This document shows, in pieces, positions 24,931 through 36,001 of a stretch of DNA of 64,000 bases; position 1 is the stretch's first letter; each line of letters opens with the position of its first letter. Below the pieces are notes generated by a model. That model had not been told where the DNA came from. It did no database searches and saw nothing but the letters and a program-made list of their open reading frames with translations. Made by a program: the position numbers and the translations under genes. This DNA comes from Plasmodium coatneyi (taxonomy: Eukaryota > Apicomplexa > Aconoidasida > Haemosporida > Plasmodiidae), in assembly GCF_001680005.1 (NCBI RefSeq), contig NC_033562.1, positions 1,674,001 to 1,738,000 of the forward strand, written 5' to 3'.

Positions 24931-25421
24931 TTCTTTTTTTTTTTTCTTTCTTTCTTTCTTTCTTTCTTTCTTTCCTTCCATTTGTGTGTTTGAATAAGCA
25001 CATAAGGAAACAATACGCCCAACGCGCACGCGGAAAAAAGTCCTGACATTTTCGGAAAAATATTTATGCACGAAAAAAAAAATTAAAAAAAAATTTATGA
25101 AGCTAAAAAATTTTATAACAGAATGAATAGGCATTTTTTTTAATTCTTCAACAAAAGAAGAAATTATCCAAAACAAATTAAAATAAAGTGAAAAAAAAAA
25201 ATTTTATTCTTCCACTTATATTGATTACTCAATGAACGTGCAAACAATTTAACACACAATACAAAAAAAAGAACAAGTATTTACTACACTCTAAAACCCG
25301 GAACCCTGAACTTAGAACATGTTCCTTAGGAACAAAGGCCTTCCCCCTAAACCAAGAATCGGAACTTGGAACCTGCTCCTTGGGAACACCCTCCCTAGGA
25401 ATATCTTCCTTAGGAACAAAG
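24422..25421. repeat. KIR/SICAvar convergent spacer with 20-bp pyrimidine array
   Basis: 24560-24985 is polypyrimidine, including about eight perfect copies of a 20-bp unit (TCCTTCTTTCCTCATTTTTT, about 24715-24865), then CCTT and CTTT tracts. 24985-25090 (tttgaataa, cgcccaacgcg, ctgacattttc) matches 49415-49495 downstream of the sister KIR. 25260-25421 carries decayed SICAvar tail repeats beyond the stop. Confidence 0.85.
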
Positions 25422-28400
25422 TCATCCTTCCCTAAACCCGCAATATGAACCTGAACTTGGAACATGTTCCTTAGGAACAAAGTCCTCCTCCTTTATAAAT
25501 TCGCTTCCCATAAATTCTTGAACCAAAAATTCAAAAAAGTCTTCATTCCTCGAATGTATGTCCCCTTTTTGACATTCGTCTAAGACTTCTAAATGGATAT
25601 CAATAATCATGCGGCGAAGTACACTACGACGACCGGCACGGCGACAACCATCACGTTTTTTGCTGCTTCTTTTAGGCGTAGAACGAGGTTTGCGTTCCTT
25701 TACAATGTAATATTCACGTGGACCACCTTCGTACACATGAGCAAGGAGTTGTTCTTCTACAGTTGGACCAAGTGCTTTAGGAGCCCTTCTGTAACGTTCT
25801 CTTGTCTTACGAAGCATTCCAAAGTACTACAAAAAAAAAAAAAAAAGGAAGAGGAAATGTTTCCTTAATAGGCGTTTGAAATGATTGCTCACACGGAACA
25901 ATAATTACTACTTCAAACACCCTAAAATCTGAAATCCTACACATACACCCCTAAAATACGAAATCCTACACACATACACCCCTAAAATGCGAAATCGTAC
26001 ATACACAACACTAAAATATGCAATCCTACACATACACACCCTAAAATGTGAAATCCTACACATACACACTCCTAAAATGCTAAATTCTACACAAACACAC
26101 CCTAAAATACGAAATCCTACAAATAACCCTGCACTGATTCATTCACCTTAATTCATTATTATTTTTCTTTCCTTTTTCTTTTCTTCTAATATGAATTTTT
26201 TTTTTTTCTTTCGTTCTTTCCTCCCCTAAACAATTAAGTAGCAGGCCACATTGTCGACCTTACATCCTGAAACTAGGAACCTTAAACGCGGAATCCTAAA
26301 CCCGTAACCCTGAATCTGGGGGCTTAAACCCGGAACTCTCCCTTTTTTTTCTTTTCTTTTTTTTCCTTTTTTATTTCTTTTACCTTCCATAGCAAGTAGC
26401 TCATAGCAGAAATACCAAGCACGGCAGGAGCAAGAGGGAGGTATGAAGTAAGATTAGGGTGGTCCATCTTGTTACTAAGCTCGGCAGGAGCAGCTAGTGC
26501 TGCGGGAACAGGAGGAGGACCTGAAGTAGTGAGTGAAAGGAAGAAAATGGAAAGGTGGATGTGTTGTTTCCATATAGTTCAGTGCGATAGTAAGACCCTA
26601 AGGTGTTGTAAGTGAACGCTTCCTAGGTGCACGCACTTCTTGCGCAAGATGAGAGGAAATGCAGGTTCTTAGGGTGGTTGGTGGAAGGAAGTGCAGGTTC
26701 TTATGGTGGTTGGTGGAAGGAAGGGAAGGGAGGTTGTTAGGTAGTTGGTGGAAGGACGGGGGATATCGCCAGATCTTCACCACCACCAAGAGGTGGGAAG
26801 CACTTAAGCGCTGTGTTCTCACCACCCTTCAACTCCGCACTATCACAATCTACAACTTTGGAAGTTTCTGTAGAAGGTGTTATATCCTTACCTGATTTTC
26901 CTGTTTGATCAGTGTCTTCCGGTTCTGCTGGCTGTGGTGCTTCTGGTATAGGTACTGGTAGTTTCTTTTCTTCAGGATCTGGGACAACCTCTTCCTGAAG
27001 TTCTATTTTACTTTCTGTCTCCTTCTTTTCATCTGAAGTAGGCTCCCCCCCTTCCCCTCCTTCTCCGCCTCCTTCACTCTCTTCCGTCGTGTAGGGGGAT
27101 TCTGGGGTAACGGGGGGTGCTTGGGGTTGGAGTGGAATATTTTCCTCTATAGTTTGGTCACTCCTGCTATGAATGGCTGGACTTCCACCCTGAGCTGTAC
27201 TGTCCTGTTGCTTTTCATGCATTTTCCTTTTAAATAATGTCCCCAAGGAGTCCCACGACTGCTTTGCTAAGAAATCTTCCCCTCTCTTTTCATTTTCTTT
27301 TATTTCTTTTAATACTTCATTCACATCTTCCTTCCCTGGGAGATTCCTATCCTCTATAGTCTCCCTTACCTTCTCTACCTTATCTTTCTGCAACCAATCT
27401 GGAACTTCCCCTCCTCCTTGCTTCTTTACTTCTTTCCCCCCTTTCCCCCATCCTGGCATTCCCCAGCACCAGCTCCTCTGATTCTCTAAATTTACATGAT
27501 CAGCAACTTTACTTCTGTCTCTTTCACTCCATTCTGCTATTGTTTTCCCAATGAACTGTGATCCTATTGTTAATTCATCAAAATTCATCCATGCGCATAT
27601 TTGACTATTATCCTGAACTCCGAATCCTGCCACCATTCCCCTTGCTGCTCTGTGTGCATACTCCTTCATTTCCCCAAAATTACAATGATCCCCAAATAAT
27701 TTTATCATACCCGCAGCCCCTACTATACATCTCATAAATGATAATTCTTTCTCTATTACCATTTCTTCGACCGTCCCATCTCTCACACCCTTTCCATCCA
27801 TATAGAGGAATGTTTTCAATAAGGCTTTACACAATGGTCTTTTCCCTGCTGTAATGGGTTTGTCCGTCTCTTGATCCTTCTCGCACATTCCTTTTATAAT
27901 TTCATCCTCATTACCGTGCAACTCCACTATTAATTCATTCCATATTCCTTCTATATCTTTCCATATTTTCTCCTGTGGTTATAGAGGTAAAAGGAATTAT
28001 ACTGTCATAAATTAAACTCAAGCATATTCCGGCACACCGTACATTATAAGGTTGGCGTAATACAACTTATTCTAATTTCCCTTCTCTCTCTCTTTAATAA
28101 TATAAATATTACATAATCTGCCTGCGAATAAATGTTTCTTCTATTTATCCATTTTACTAAGAAATCAGTAAATGGGTCTTTCATAAGGCCCACATGTACA
28201 TTCGGTCCTAGTGAAGTATATGGTTGACCCTTTTCTGCTGCTGTTCTTGGACCTGCAGGGCCTGTTGTTGTTGACGTTGGAGTCACTTGATTCGGCATAT
28301 CTTCAGTGCCCAGAAGAACTGCATTTTTACCGGATGTTATAATTACAGCATCATCATGTCCGATTGACCTACAGAAAGGATTGGTGAAAAAAAACATAGA

Positions 28401-28764
28401 GAGAGTGAGAGAAAGAAGATACTTTTTTTTTTTTTTTTGTCGTACATCCACTACTTCTTAGAGTATATATATATATATACATACATATATAATACCTATA
28501 TATACACATATATATATCGAAACCATACCCGTTACTTGAAACACGAGTTATTATCATTTCGGGTTGCTTTGGACTGAGAGTAAATACATACTCCTCCCGA
28601 CTTTTAAAACCATTGAAAGTTTTATTGTTTGGTCCAGGTTCCGCACTACGTGCACGACGTGTACGAGGCGAACTATGTGGAACATTACCAGCACCATCAT
28701 CCCCCGCTTCCTTCTCTACCTTTGTATGGTCTTGTTCATATTCACTCGTCTTCGGCGGAGCCAT
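25422..28764 (-). CDS. SICAvar: SICAvar gene with long novel-looking N-terminal region, 5 exons
   Basis: Exons in reading order: 28529-28764, 28113-28368, 26892-27972, 26384-26520, 25422-25826. All are GT/AG and phases join (2/1, 0, 1/2, 0) into 704 aa. Exon 3 opens EKIWKDIEGIWNELIVEL and has alpha-domain marks: PLCKALLKTFLYMDGKG, FMRCIVGAAGMIKLFGDHC, QFIGKTIAEWSERD. A Pro/Glu-rich spacer follows. Exon 4 gives the membrane helix (PLAPAVLGISAMSYLLW). Exon 5 gives the cytoplasmic domain (YFGMLRKTRERYRRA, RRMIIDIHLEVLDECQK). Exons 1-2 encode about 163 residues, of which only the end (MKDPFTDFLVKWINRRNIY) looks like a normal SICA first exon. An ATG at 28184 would give a 24-codon first exon like the other two genes and 565 aa in all. 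The cytoplasmic tail is cut by a frameshift: SSDS-x-x-F repeats continue in another frame after 25422. No beta domain. Confidence 0.82.
25915..26120. repeat. About 30-bp minisatellite in the last SICAvar intron
   Basis: Copies of CCCTAAAATGCGAAATCCTA with acacatacac linkers, the counterpart of the array at 895-1065. Downstream (26265-26335) the intron has looser ccttaaacgcggaatcctaa units. Confidence 0.8.
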
Positions 28765-30715
28765 TTTATTTTTTTTTTTTTAACAACACTATTTATTCAA
28801 TGAATGGAATCGTTACTTACTAAATGGAAAATAGTATTTCACTAGTATCTACATGTGTGTACAACAGAATGTACACATACATTCATTCTTCCTTCCAGCC
28901 CACCACCTAACAACCTTCCTTTTCTTTACACTTTAAAACTCCTTTCTCTACACTTTAAAACTTCTTTCTTTGCAACTTAAAACCTTACTTTCTTTACACC
29001 TTAAAACCTTCCTTTTTTACACCTTCCATCCTTACACGTTTTCTTCTTCTTTTCTACCTTAAACTTCCCTTCCTTACACCTTACTACTTTACACTTTAAA
29101 CCTTCCTTCTTTACACCTTAAATCTTCCTACCTTTACACCATAAACCTTCCTTCTTTACACTTTTTCTTTAAACTTCTTTTTCTTTACACCTTAAAACTT
29201 CTTCTTCCTTAAACTATTCTTACTACTATACTCCCATAAACCTTCCTTCTTTACACCTTAAACCTTCCTTCTTTTACTCCCTTAAACCTTCCTTCTTTTT
29301 TTATTCCTTAAAAATTTTTTCTTTTTAAATCTTCCTTCTTTACACCTTTTCTTCTTTTATTCCTTAAACCTTCCTTCTATACGCCTTTTCTTTAAACTTC
29401 TTTTTCTTGCCTAAACTTTTTTTTTTTTTTTTTTATTCTTTTTTTTTATACAACCTTCGGGTGTACCCGTCCCCAAAGGAAGTAACGTTCTTTCCTTCAA
29501 TCCTAACAACATCTTTCTAACACCCCTAAAATCCTTCACTCTGACACCACTTACACCCTACCTTTACATCCTTACGCCCCATCATTCTAGCAACTTTGAA
29601 CCATATAACACCCCTTCCTTCCACCGCTAACACCCAAATCTGCACCCCGCTGCACACCTTCCTGCCTTCAATTTTTTTTTTTTTTTTATTTTGTTCCTCT
29701 TTCTCCTTAAAGTAAGTGACCTTCCTTCTTATCACACCTAAAAACCTTCATTCTACCACCCTAACACCCACAACTGCACCCCTCTGCACACTTCCCCCAA
29801 CATACTTCCTTGCACCCTCTAACAAACTTTCCTTCATCCCTTCACCCTAAGAACCTTACTCCCACCCCTAAGAACTGCACCCCTCTGCATATTTCCTCTA
29901 AGCATACTTCCTTCTTCCACACATAACAGAACCTTACCCCTATCCCTAAAAACTTCGCCCCCCTACACACTACCATAGCAACACCTCCCCTTCTTTTTCT
30001 TTTCTTTTTTTCTTTTCCTTGTTTTTTATTTTCTTTTTTTCTTTTTTTTTTTCTTTTTTTTTTGTTCTTTTCTTTTTTTTTCTTTTTTCTTCTTTAAAAA
30101 AAAAAAAATCGGCAAACTTCTCCTTCCACCCTAACACTCCTCTCAGGTGCACTCCTCTGCACACTTCCCATAACATTCATCCTTCCTTGAACTTTTTTTT
30201 TTTGTTGTTTTTTTTTTTTTTTATACACCCTTCCGCTGTACACCTCCCTAAAGGAAGTGATCTTCCTTCCTCCCTATCACCTAACAACCTTTCTTCAAAT
30301 TACCACCACCCTATCACCTAACAACCTTTCTTCAAATTACCACCACCCTATCACCTAACAACCTTTATTCAAATTACCACCACCCTATCACCTAACAGCC
30401 TTTCTTCAAACTACCACCACCCTATCACCTAACAACCTTTCTTCAAACTACCACCACCCTAACAACACACCAACCACCTTCCACCCTTAACACCCCTAAT
30501 ACCACCTTCCTTCCACCCCTAATACCACCTTCCTTCCACCTCTAACACAACCTTTCCTTCCACAACCTACCACCTAACACCACCCTTCTTCCACCAACAA
30601 CCCTAACAACCTTTCCTTCCACCTAACAACACACCTACCACCGGACCACCTAACAACCCACCTACCATCCTAACAACCTACCTTTCACCACCCTAGCAAC
30701 CAACCAACAACCCCC
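28765..30715. repeat. Pyrimidine-rich degenerate repeat spacer
   Basis: Same repeat classes as 3802-5921: 28915-29420 built on CTTAAACCTTCCTTCTTTAC, 29430-30260 with poly-T plus tacaaccttcgggtgta and aaaggaagtgac units, and 30270-30455 with about five copies of a 36-bp unit (CACCACCCTATCACCTAACA then ACCTTTCTTCAAATTA). No gene supported. Confidence 0.8.
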
Positions 30716-31120
30716 TCCATCTTATCATTCGTATGTCCCCACTCCACATTTCCCTTCTTCGGTTCCTTCCCCCCATTGTCCAGTTCACCCCCTGTCGCTT
30801 TGGACCCCGGTTGTTCGGTTACTGTCCCCCTTGTCTGGTTTGTCCCCCTGTCCGGATGGTCCCCCTGTCCGGATGGTCCCCCTGTCCGGATGGTCCCCCT
30901 GTCCGGATTGTCCCGCTTGTCCGGTTGTCCCCTTTGTCCAATTTCCTTCCCCTTAGTCAGGTTCTTTTCCCCTGTCAAGCTGCCCCTTGTTCTGTTGGCC
31001 CTTTTTCGGTTGGCCCCTTCGTCCTGTTCACGCCTTGACCTGTTCCTTTCCCCCTTGTACGCTTTCCCCAGTCTCCGTTTCGCCCGTTTGCGAGGAGTTT
31101 TTCCTTTTAAAAATACCTTT
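30716..31120. repeat. GC-rich minisatellite, 17-bp CCCCCTGTCCGGATGGT unit
   Basis: Four near-perfect tandem 17-bp units at 30842-30910, with degenerate TTGTCCGGTTGTCCC/CCCTTGTTCTGTTGG relatives on both sides to about 31060. This is the most GC-rich stretch noticed. A 170-codon minus-strand frame (30685-31197) runs through it, but its Arg/Gly/Thr repeats follow the DNA repeat and I do not call it a gene. Confidence 0.75.
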
Positions 31121-31204
31121 CTCCTCCAAACAGCAGACGATACACCATCAAACCTAAAACCGACACCCATACTCGCATACCATAAACCCGTGAACATTAT
31201 ACCA

Positions 31205-31490
31205 CAATTCCTACTTCCACACGCTAAGCCTAGACCCTAAACCCTAAACGCTATACACTAAAACCTAAACCCTGAACAATGGACCCTCAACACAGAACCC
31301 TGAACCAATAAATCCTGAACATATAATCTCTACACCCAAATTTTGAACTCTAACCCTGAACCCTAACCCTTAACCCTAAACCCATATCCCTAAGCCGTGA
31401 CCCCTAAAACCTAATCCCTAAGCCCTGAACCCAAAGCCCTGAACCCTAAGCCAATGAACCTTAAAATAATAAACCCTAAAACCTTTAGCG
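31205..31490. repeat. Interstitial degenerate telomere-like repeats
   Basis: About 280 bp of CCCTAAA, CCCTGAA and CCCTAACC heptamer variants (for example accctgaaccctaaccctta), which is the complement of the Plasmodium telomere repeat GGGTT(T/C)A. Antigen genes continue on both sides, so this is not a chromosome end. Interstitial telomere-like blocks beside SICAvar and KIR genes are known from P. knowlesi. Confidence 0.85.
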
Positions 31491-32503
31491 TGAGCCCTCC
31501 GGAAATTAAAATCCCTATAAACAGCCTTTATAAAGTCATGAGCGTAGTATTAGGAGTATGTATTTTCTAAAATTTTTAATAAGAGAGATAAGGGAATGAT
31601 TCATTAGCTTGTTCGAGGTTTGTCTAGGATAGAGAGGATTCTGAAGGTTGAGGGGACGTGTTCTCGTTTTATATAAGTGCGTTATATGTGGTATACTGGT
31701 GAGAGGAAGGGAAAGAGGATAAACTTATTTCCGGTGTGTTATATGTATTTAGGGGATGGAGTAGAATGTGTTCCAAATAGTATACATAATATATATGTGC
31801 ACATATATTCCATGTAAGTGAAAACTTACTTATTTGTGTGCACTCATCGAATGAAGAAGTAGGGGAGAAGGGTAAAATGAAGCACATTAGTATATAAGAA
31901 GTGCAATGTGCAGTAGAGGAGGATTAGGGGGATCTCAGTTAGCGCAGAATGTATATAATGAAGGAGGGAGGATTCGTTTTATAGCTTACACATATCCGGA
32001 AGAAAGGAAAGGGGAGGAATATTACATGTAGGTGAACTAAACTACATATGTGTGTTAAAGAATTTGAATCACCTTCCTTTATTATATTATTGAAACATAA
32101 AATAAGTAATTAATGTGAAAATTTTCCTCCTGGGGGTGTTACAATTTTGTGTATATAAGAGCTGAAGGAAGCATGGGAATTATAATATAATGGTCAGAAT
32201 AGGCGCCCTCAGTATGTTAATGTAGTACGGAATTATGTGTTGTATGAAGAATTTACCTTCTTTCCTTTGTTCCATTTTACCAGGTTATTCATTTACATTA
32301 TATTCCAATTATATAGATGATAGATGGATGCATAGATATGAAGGGTTATAGTCTCTTGGAAATTAAATAATGTGTACCTTTAAAGGAATGAAAATTTAAT
32401 ATTCCCGTATAATCATAAGAGGCATGTAGGATTTACGTAATCATTTGTTAAGGAAATAAACGAGTCCACAGGAGGATTATATTCAAAGGAGTGCATACGA
32501 ACA
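31491..32503. other. Spacer upstream of a double-domain KIR
   Basis: About 1 kb of ordinary AT-rich sequence with no tandem array and no supportable gene. Probably contains the promoter and 5' UTR of the gene starting at 32504. Confidence 0.4.
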
Positions 32504-34980
32504 ATGGTAAGACTAAAAACCGTTTTACTTTTTATTCGGAGTGGGTACATCAATATACAAATGACACTCTGTGTGCGCCATGTAATGAGCATATAGAAAT
32601 ACCTATATATACTTTCTTAATTATACATTTTTAGGAAGCAGTTTCAAATATGTTGCCCTCGGACGAAATGTATGCTCCTTTTAAGGAACGCAGTACGTGC
32701 CTAGGAAGAACCAATAAGCCAGAATGTGACGCAGAATTAATAGAAAGAGTGAGGGTCGCATTAAAAGCACGCCAAATTAATGATGAGAACTTTGCTAGGA
32801 ATATTGTGAAAAACTGGTATTATGCATGCATGAAGGGAAATAACCCAGCATACTACGACCCATGCTATTTCTTTTATTATTGGTTGGGTACTGAAATAAT
32901 AACAAAGAAGCGGGGCAGTCATAATTTTACGGATATCATGAAGGCAGCCTACGCCCATCTCGACAGTTCCAAATGTACTAATAAATGCACTAATATATAT
33001 GACGACGTTGGCGAACATGTTTTCAAGCAGAGTAAAATATTCTTCGACTCCTTTTATAACTATAGTATTATGGCGAGACAGCAGGAAGAAAATACATTTC
33101 CCCGCTGTCAGAAGTTAAACCAAGGTCTGACGGGAGCTAAAGAGGCATATGACAGATTATGTGAAATTTGTGACAGCAGCAATGATAAGTGTTGTACAAA
33201 ATTTAAGCAGCAGCATAAGACAAGTAATAAGTGTGATTCGTGGAATATGCAACCATTAACATGTGAAGATGTGTCGGAGGAAGGAAAACTTGCATCATGT
33301 ACACAGGACGAGGAAAATTCCTGTCCAGCAAAACTAGCAAAAACACTACCAAAAAAAGGAACACCCACACTAACGGTAATAAAAAAAAAAAAAAAACACC
33401 ACCTACCACCAACTACCACTACTACATTCATAATAAATATATACATATGTATATATGTATATATACATATATATAACTCCCTCCCTCCTCACACACATCC
33501 ACACACCACTCCACTTCCACCCTAAACAACATTTGTAGAAAGAACATTTGGAAAGGTTGAACTCATATATGCTCTATTATAAGCAGTTCAAAAGTAATCT
33601 TAGCTATTGTAGTTATCCCTGTTTTCCTACCAAAAGCATAGCAGACAAAATAAAGGGATATTTCACTAATGAAAAGTATGCTAATGTAATTGGCAGGGCA
33701 TTATGTTATATGTATACCAAGAGAAGGGACAATGAATTCACTGATACGAACTGTAAATTTTTCAACTTTTGGTTGCAACATATATTATCTAACGAATTGA
33801 AGAAGGACACTTCACCTTCAACTGTTATAGATACAATTAACACAGAATTGATACAAATTCAGGAAAAACATAAATGTACCCTCACCGACCTTAGTACCAC
33901 CACCACAAATAACGTCTCTTTTGAGCATAGAAAAACACTATTTGAATTCCTCACAGACCATGATAAAATAATGAGCCAATTAGGGACGTCGAACCAGAAA
34001 AGTAAACCTCTTTCTCCTACGCCTTCCTGCAGTAAAAAATATAAAGCTCACTTAGATGCCATTAAATCAGCTTATAAAGACGTATATGCAAAGTGCCATG
34101 CTACGAATAATGCTTGCCATATCGATTTTAAGGAATTATTTACAAAGGTTGGGAGTGGTAATGGAACGCTAACATTAGAATGTCAGCAACTGTCTCCAGA
34201 AGAAGAGGCTTCCTTAAAGGAGGAGGGGAAGGAGGAAGAGGATGAACTTTCTTCTCTTCTTTCTAAAGGTGGTGGTGACCTAACTGTGGACGACGACCGA
34301 ACTGGTAGTTGTAATGAACAGCTTAATGAGATGTTAGACAGTTTTCAACTATGGCGGGGGGATGGAACGGAGGCTACCTCGGTGCATGAAAAGAACACAG
34401 CCGTTCCAGCTATATCCGCTGCCCTTACTACAATAGCATTACCAGCAGTTGTGTTCTATCTATATAAGGTAAGTATACATACAATTGGTAAGTGTATACA
34501 CATATTATGTTATTTTCCTTAATACTTATTTGTATTTATAAAAAAAGGCAGAATAACGTCTTTTTACGCACATAGGCATTTTTACACATTTATTCCTTGC
34601 ACCCACATCCTAATACCATTCCCCTTAACCCTTCCTTTGCCCCATTCCTTCCTTTCTTTCTTTTCTTTCAGTACAATCTTCTACCCTCTTGGATCAGTAA
34701 CCATTTTGGAGGAGGAAGCAGTAAAATAAGGAAGGGAAAAAAAAGATCCACCACACACCATTTCAATACACTAACAGAAGACGACAACGACACCTCAACA
34801 ACATTATATTCAACAACAGACACTTCCACAACAATAGGTGACGATTACACAACAACAGATGATCATTCTACCATATATAATGATGAGTCACCACGACCAA
34901 CGCCATCTACCAGAAGTGGAAGAGGAGCAGGAACATATACTGCACCAAATCACCGGACAAATATACGTTATCATCCCTAG
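32504..34980 (+). CDS. KIR: Double-domain KIR (PIR superfamily) protein, 4 exons
   Basis: Exon 1 is the ATG alone (32504-32506, then GTAAGA). Exon 2 32635-33375, exon 3 33539-34468, exon 4 34672-34980, all phase 0, 660 aa. Exon 2 is a full extracellular PIR domain (EAVSNMLPSDEMYAPFKERS, DPCYFFYYWLGTEIITKK) that stops before any membrane helix at PKKGTPTLT. Exon 3 opens like a normal KIR exon 2 (KEHLERLNSYMLYYKQF) and is a second PIR domain (NCKFFNFWLQHIL at the core). It has a Lys/Glu-rich acidic insert (EEEASLKEEGKEEEDELSS) and the only helix (AISAALTTIALPAVVFYLYK). Exon 4 is the cytoplasmic tail (YNLLPSWISNHFGGGSS to TNIRYHP). The predicted product has two extracellular PIR domains on one anchor. 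Two separate genes are unlikely, because the first exon set lacks helix and tail and the second lacks an exon 1. Confidence 0.85.
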
Positions 34981-36001
34981 GTAAAAAGAAGTTGCAAACA
35001 AATCAATATGACAAAAAAAATTTTTTTTCGCCTTATATTGATTTTACGCATGAACATGTAAACACTTTCATACAATACACAAAAAAGAAAAAAAAAAAGT
35101 TACGAAATAATACAAAAAGGGTAAAAAGTAAAAAATTAAAAAATTAAAAAAAAAAAGAAAAAAGGGGAGGGAAGTTAATTAACTCAAAGAGCACAATGTA
35201 TATACATATTACATGTAAATAAGTTCCTCATACATTGTACTTATCGAAAGTCAAATAAAGGGGAAATAAAGAAGAATTATATATTATAAAATGGGAAAAA
35301 ATTTATTATTATTCCTTATTATTAATAATATTATTAAGTAATCACATAAAAGGAAAAAAGAAAAAAAAGAGAAGGGGTGGACTATGGACGAAGGAATTTG
35401 CTACTCTTATATGGTAAGGGATGTGTGTGCGCACGTTCAAATTTCTATAAAGAAAAAAAGAAAAGAATATTGTACTCCACTATTATATACATAATAATCG
35501 AATGGGGTAAGTCATAATATATTCTTCTATTTAGTCGAACACAATTCCGAATAATATATCACATAGACAAAAACGGGAAGCATAAATTAGTAATGTAACG
35601 AATCTATAAGGAATATATATGTATATGCTTACACACAATGCCAATAATAAAAAATAGTGATACACGGATAAGAAATATATGTATATGAGGAAATCCTATT
35701 TTTTGTACTTACCATTTAACTATTTCAACATATTTGTTATTTATTCCGTTTCAATTGTGGACTTCATAATTGTGATACATGTTTTTTGTGTATAATAAGT
35801 TATTATTGTTTAAAAAATTAAACAATATATGCGTACTATTGAAAAGGAAAAAAAAATAAGAACTGAATATTCATAATATAATACGAATCGTGGGGAAAAA
35901 AATGTTCTCATGCACATTCTTAGTATAAATTTTTTTTTTACGTAGAAGTAGTTGCACATGTGAACACACAAGCATAAACAGAAGAACACATATGAACAAC
36001 A
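34981..36001. other. KIR intergenic spacer
   Basis: 35000-35090 (cttatattgattttacgcat, gaacatgtaaacactttcat) is the segment that borders SICAvar 3' ends at 50-90, 25215-25245 and 49645-49685, here without a SICAvar. 35200-35240 resembles 46640-46680. The rest is AT-rich with homopolymers. No gene seen. Confidence 0.55.

Noticed and set aside
24812..25176. Lys/Arg/Glu-rich open frames on the minus strand
   Set aside because: Translation of CCTT/CTTT polypyrimidine tracts in three frames; not a gene.
30685..31197. 170-codon minus-strand open frame rich in Arg, Gly and Thr
   Set aside because: It follows the 17-bp minisatellite. No splice partners, no signal, and amino acid periodicity equals the DNA repeat.
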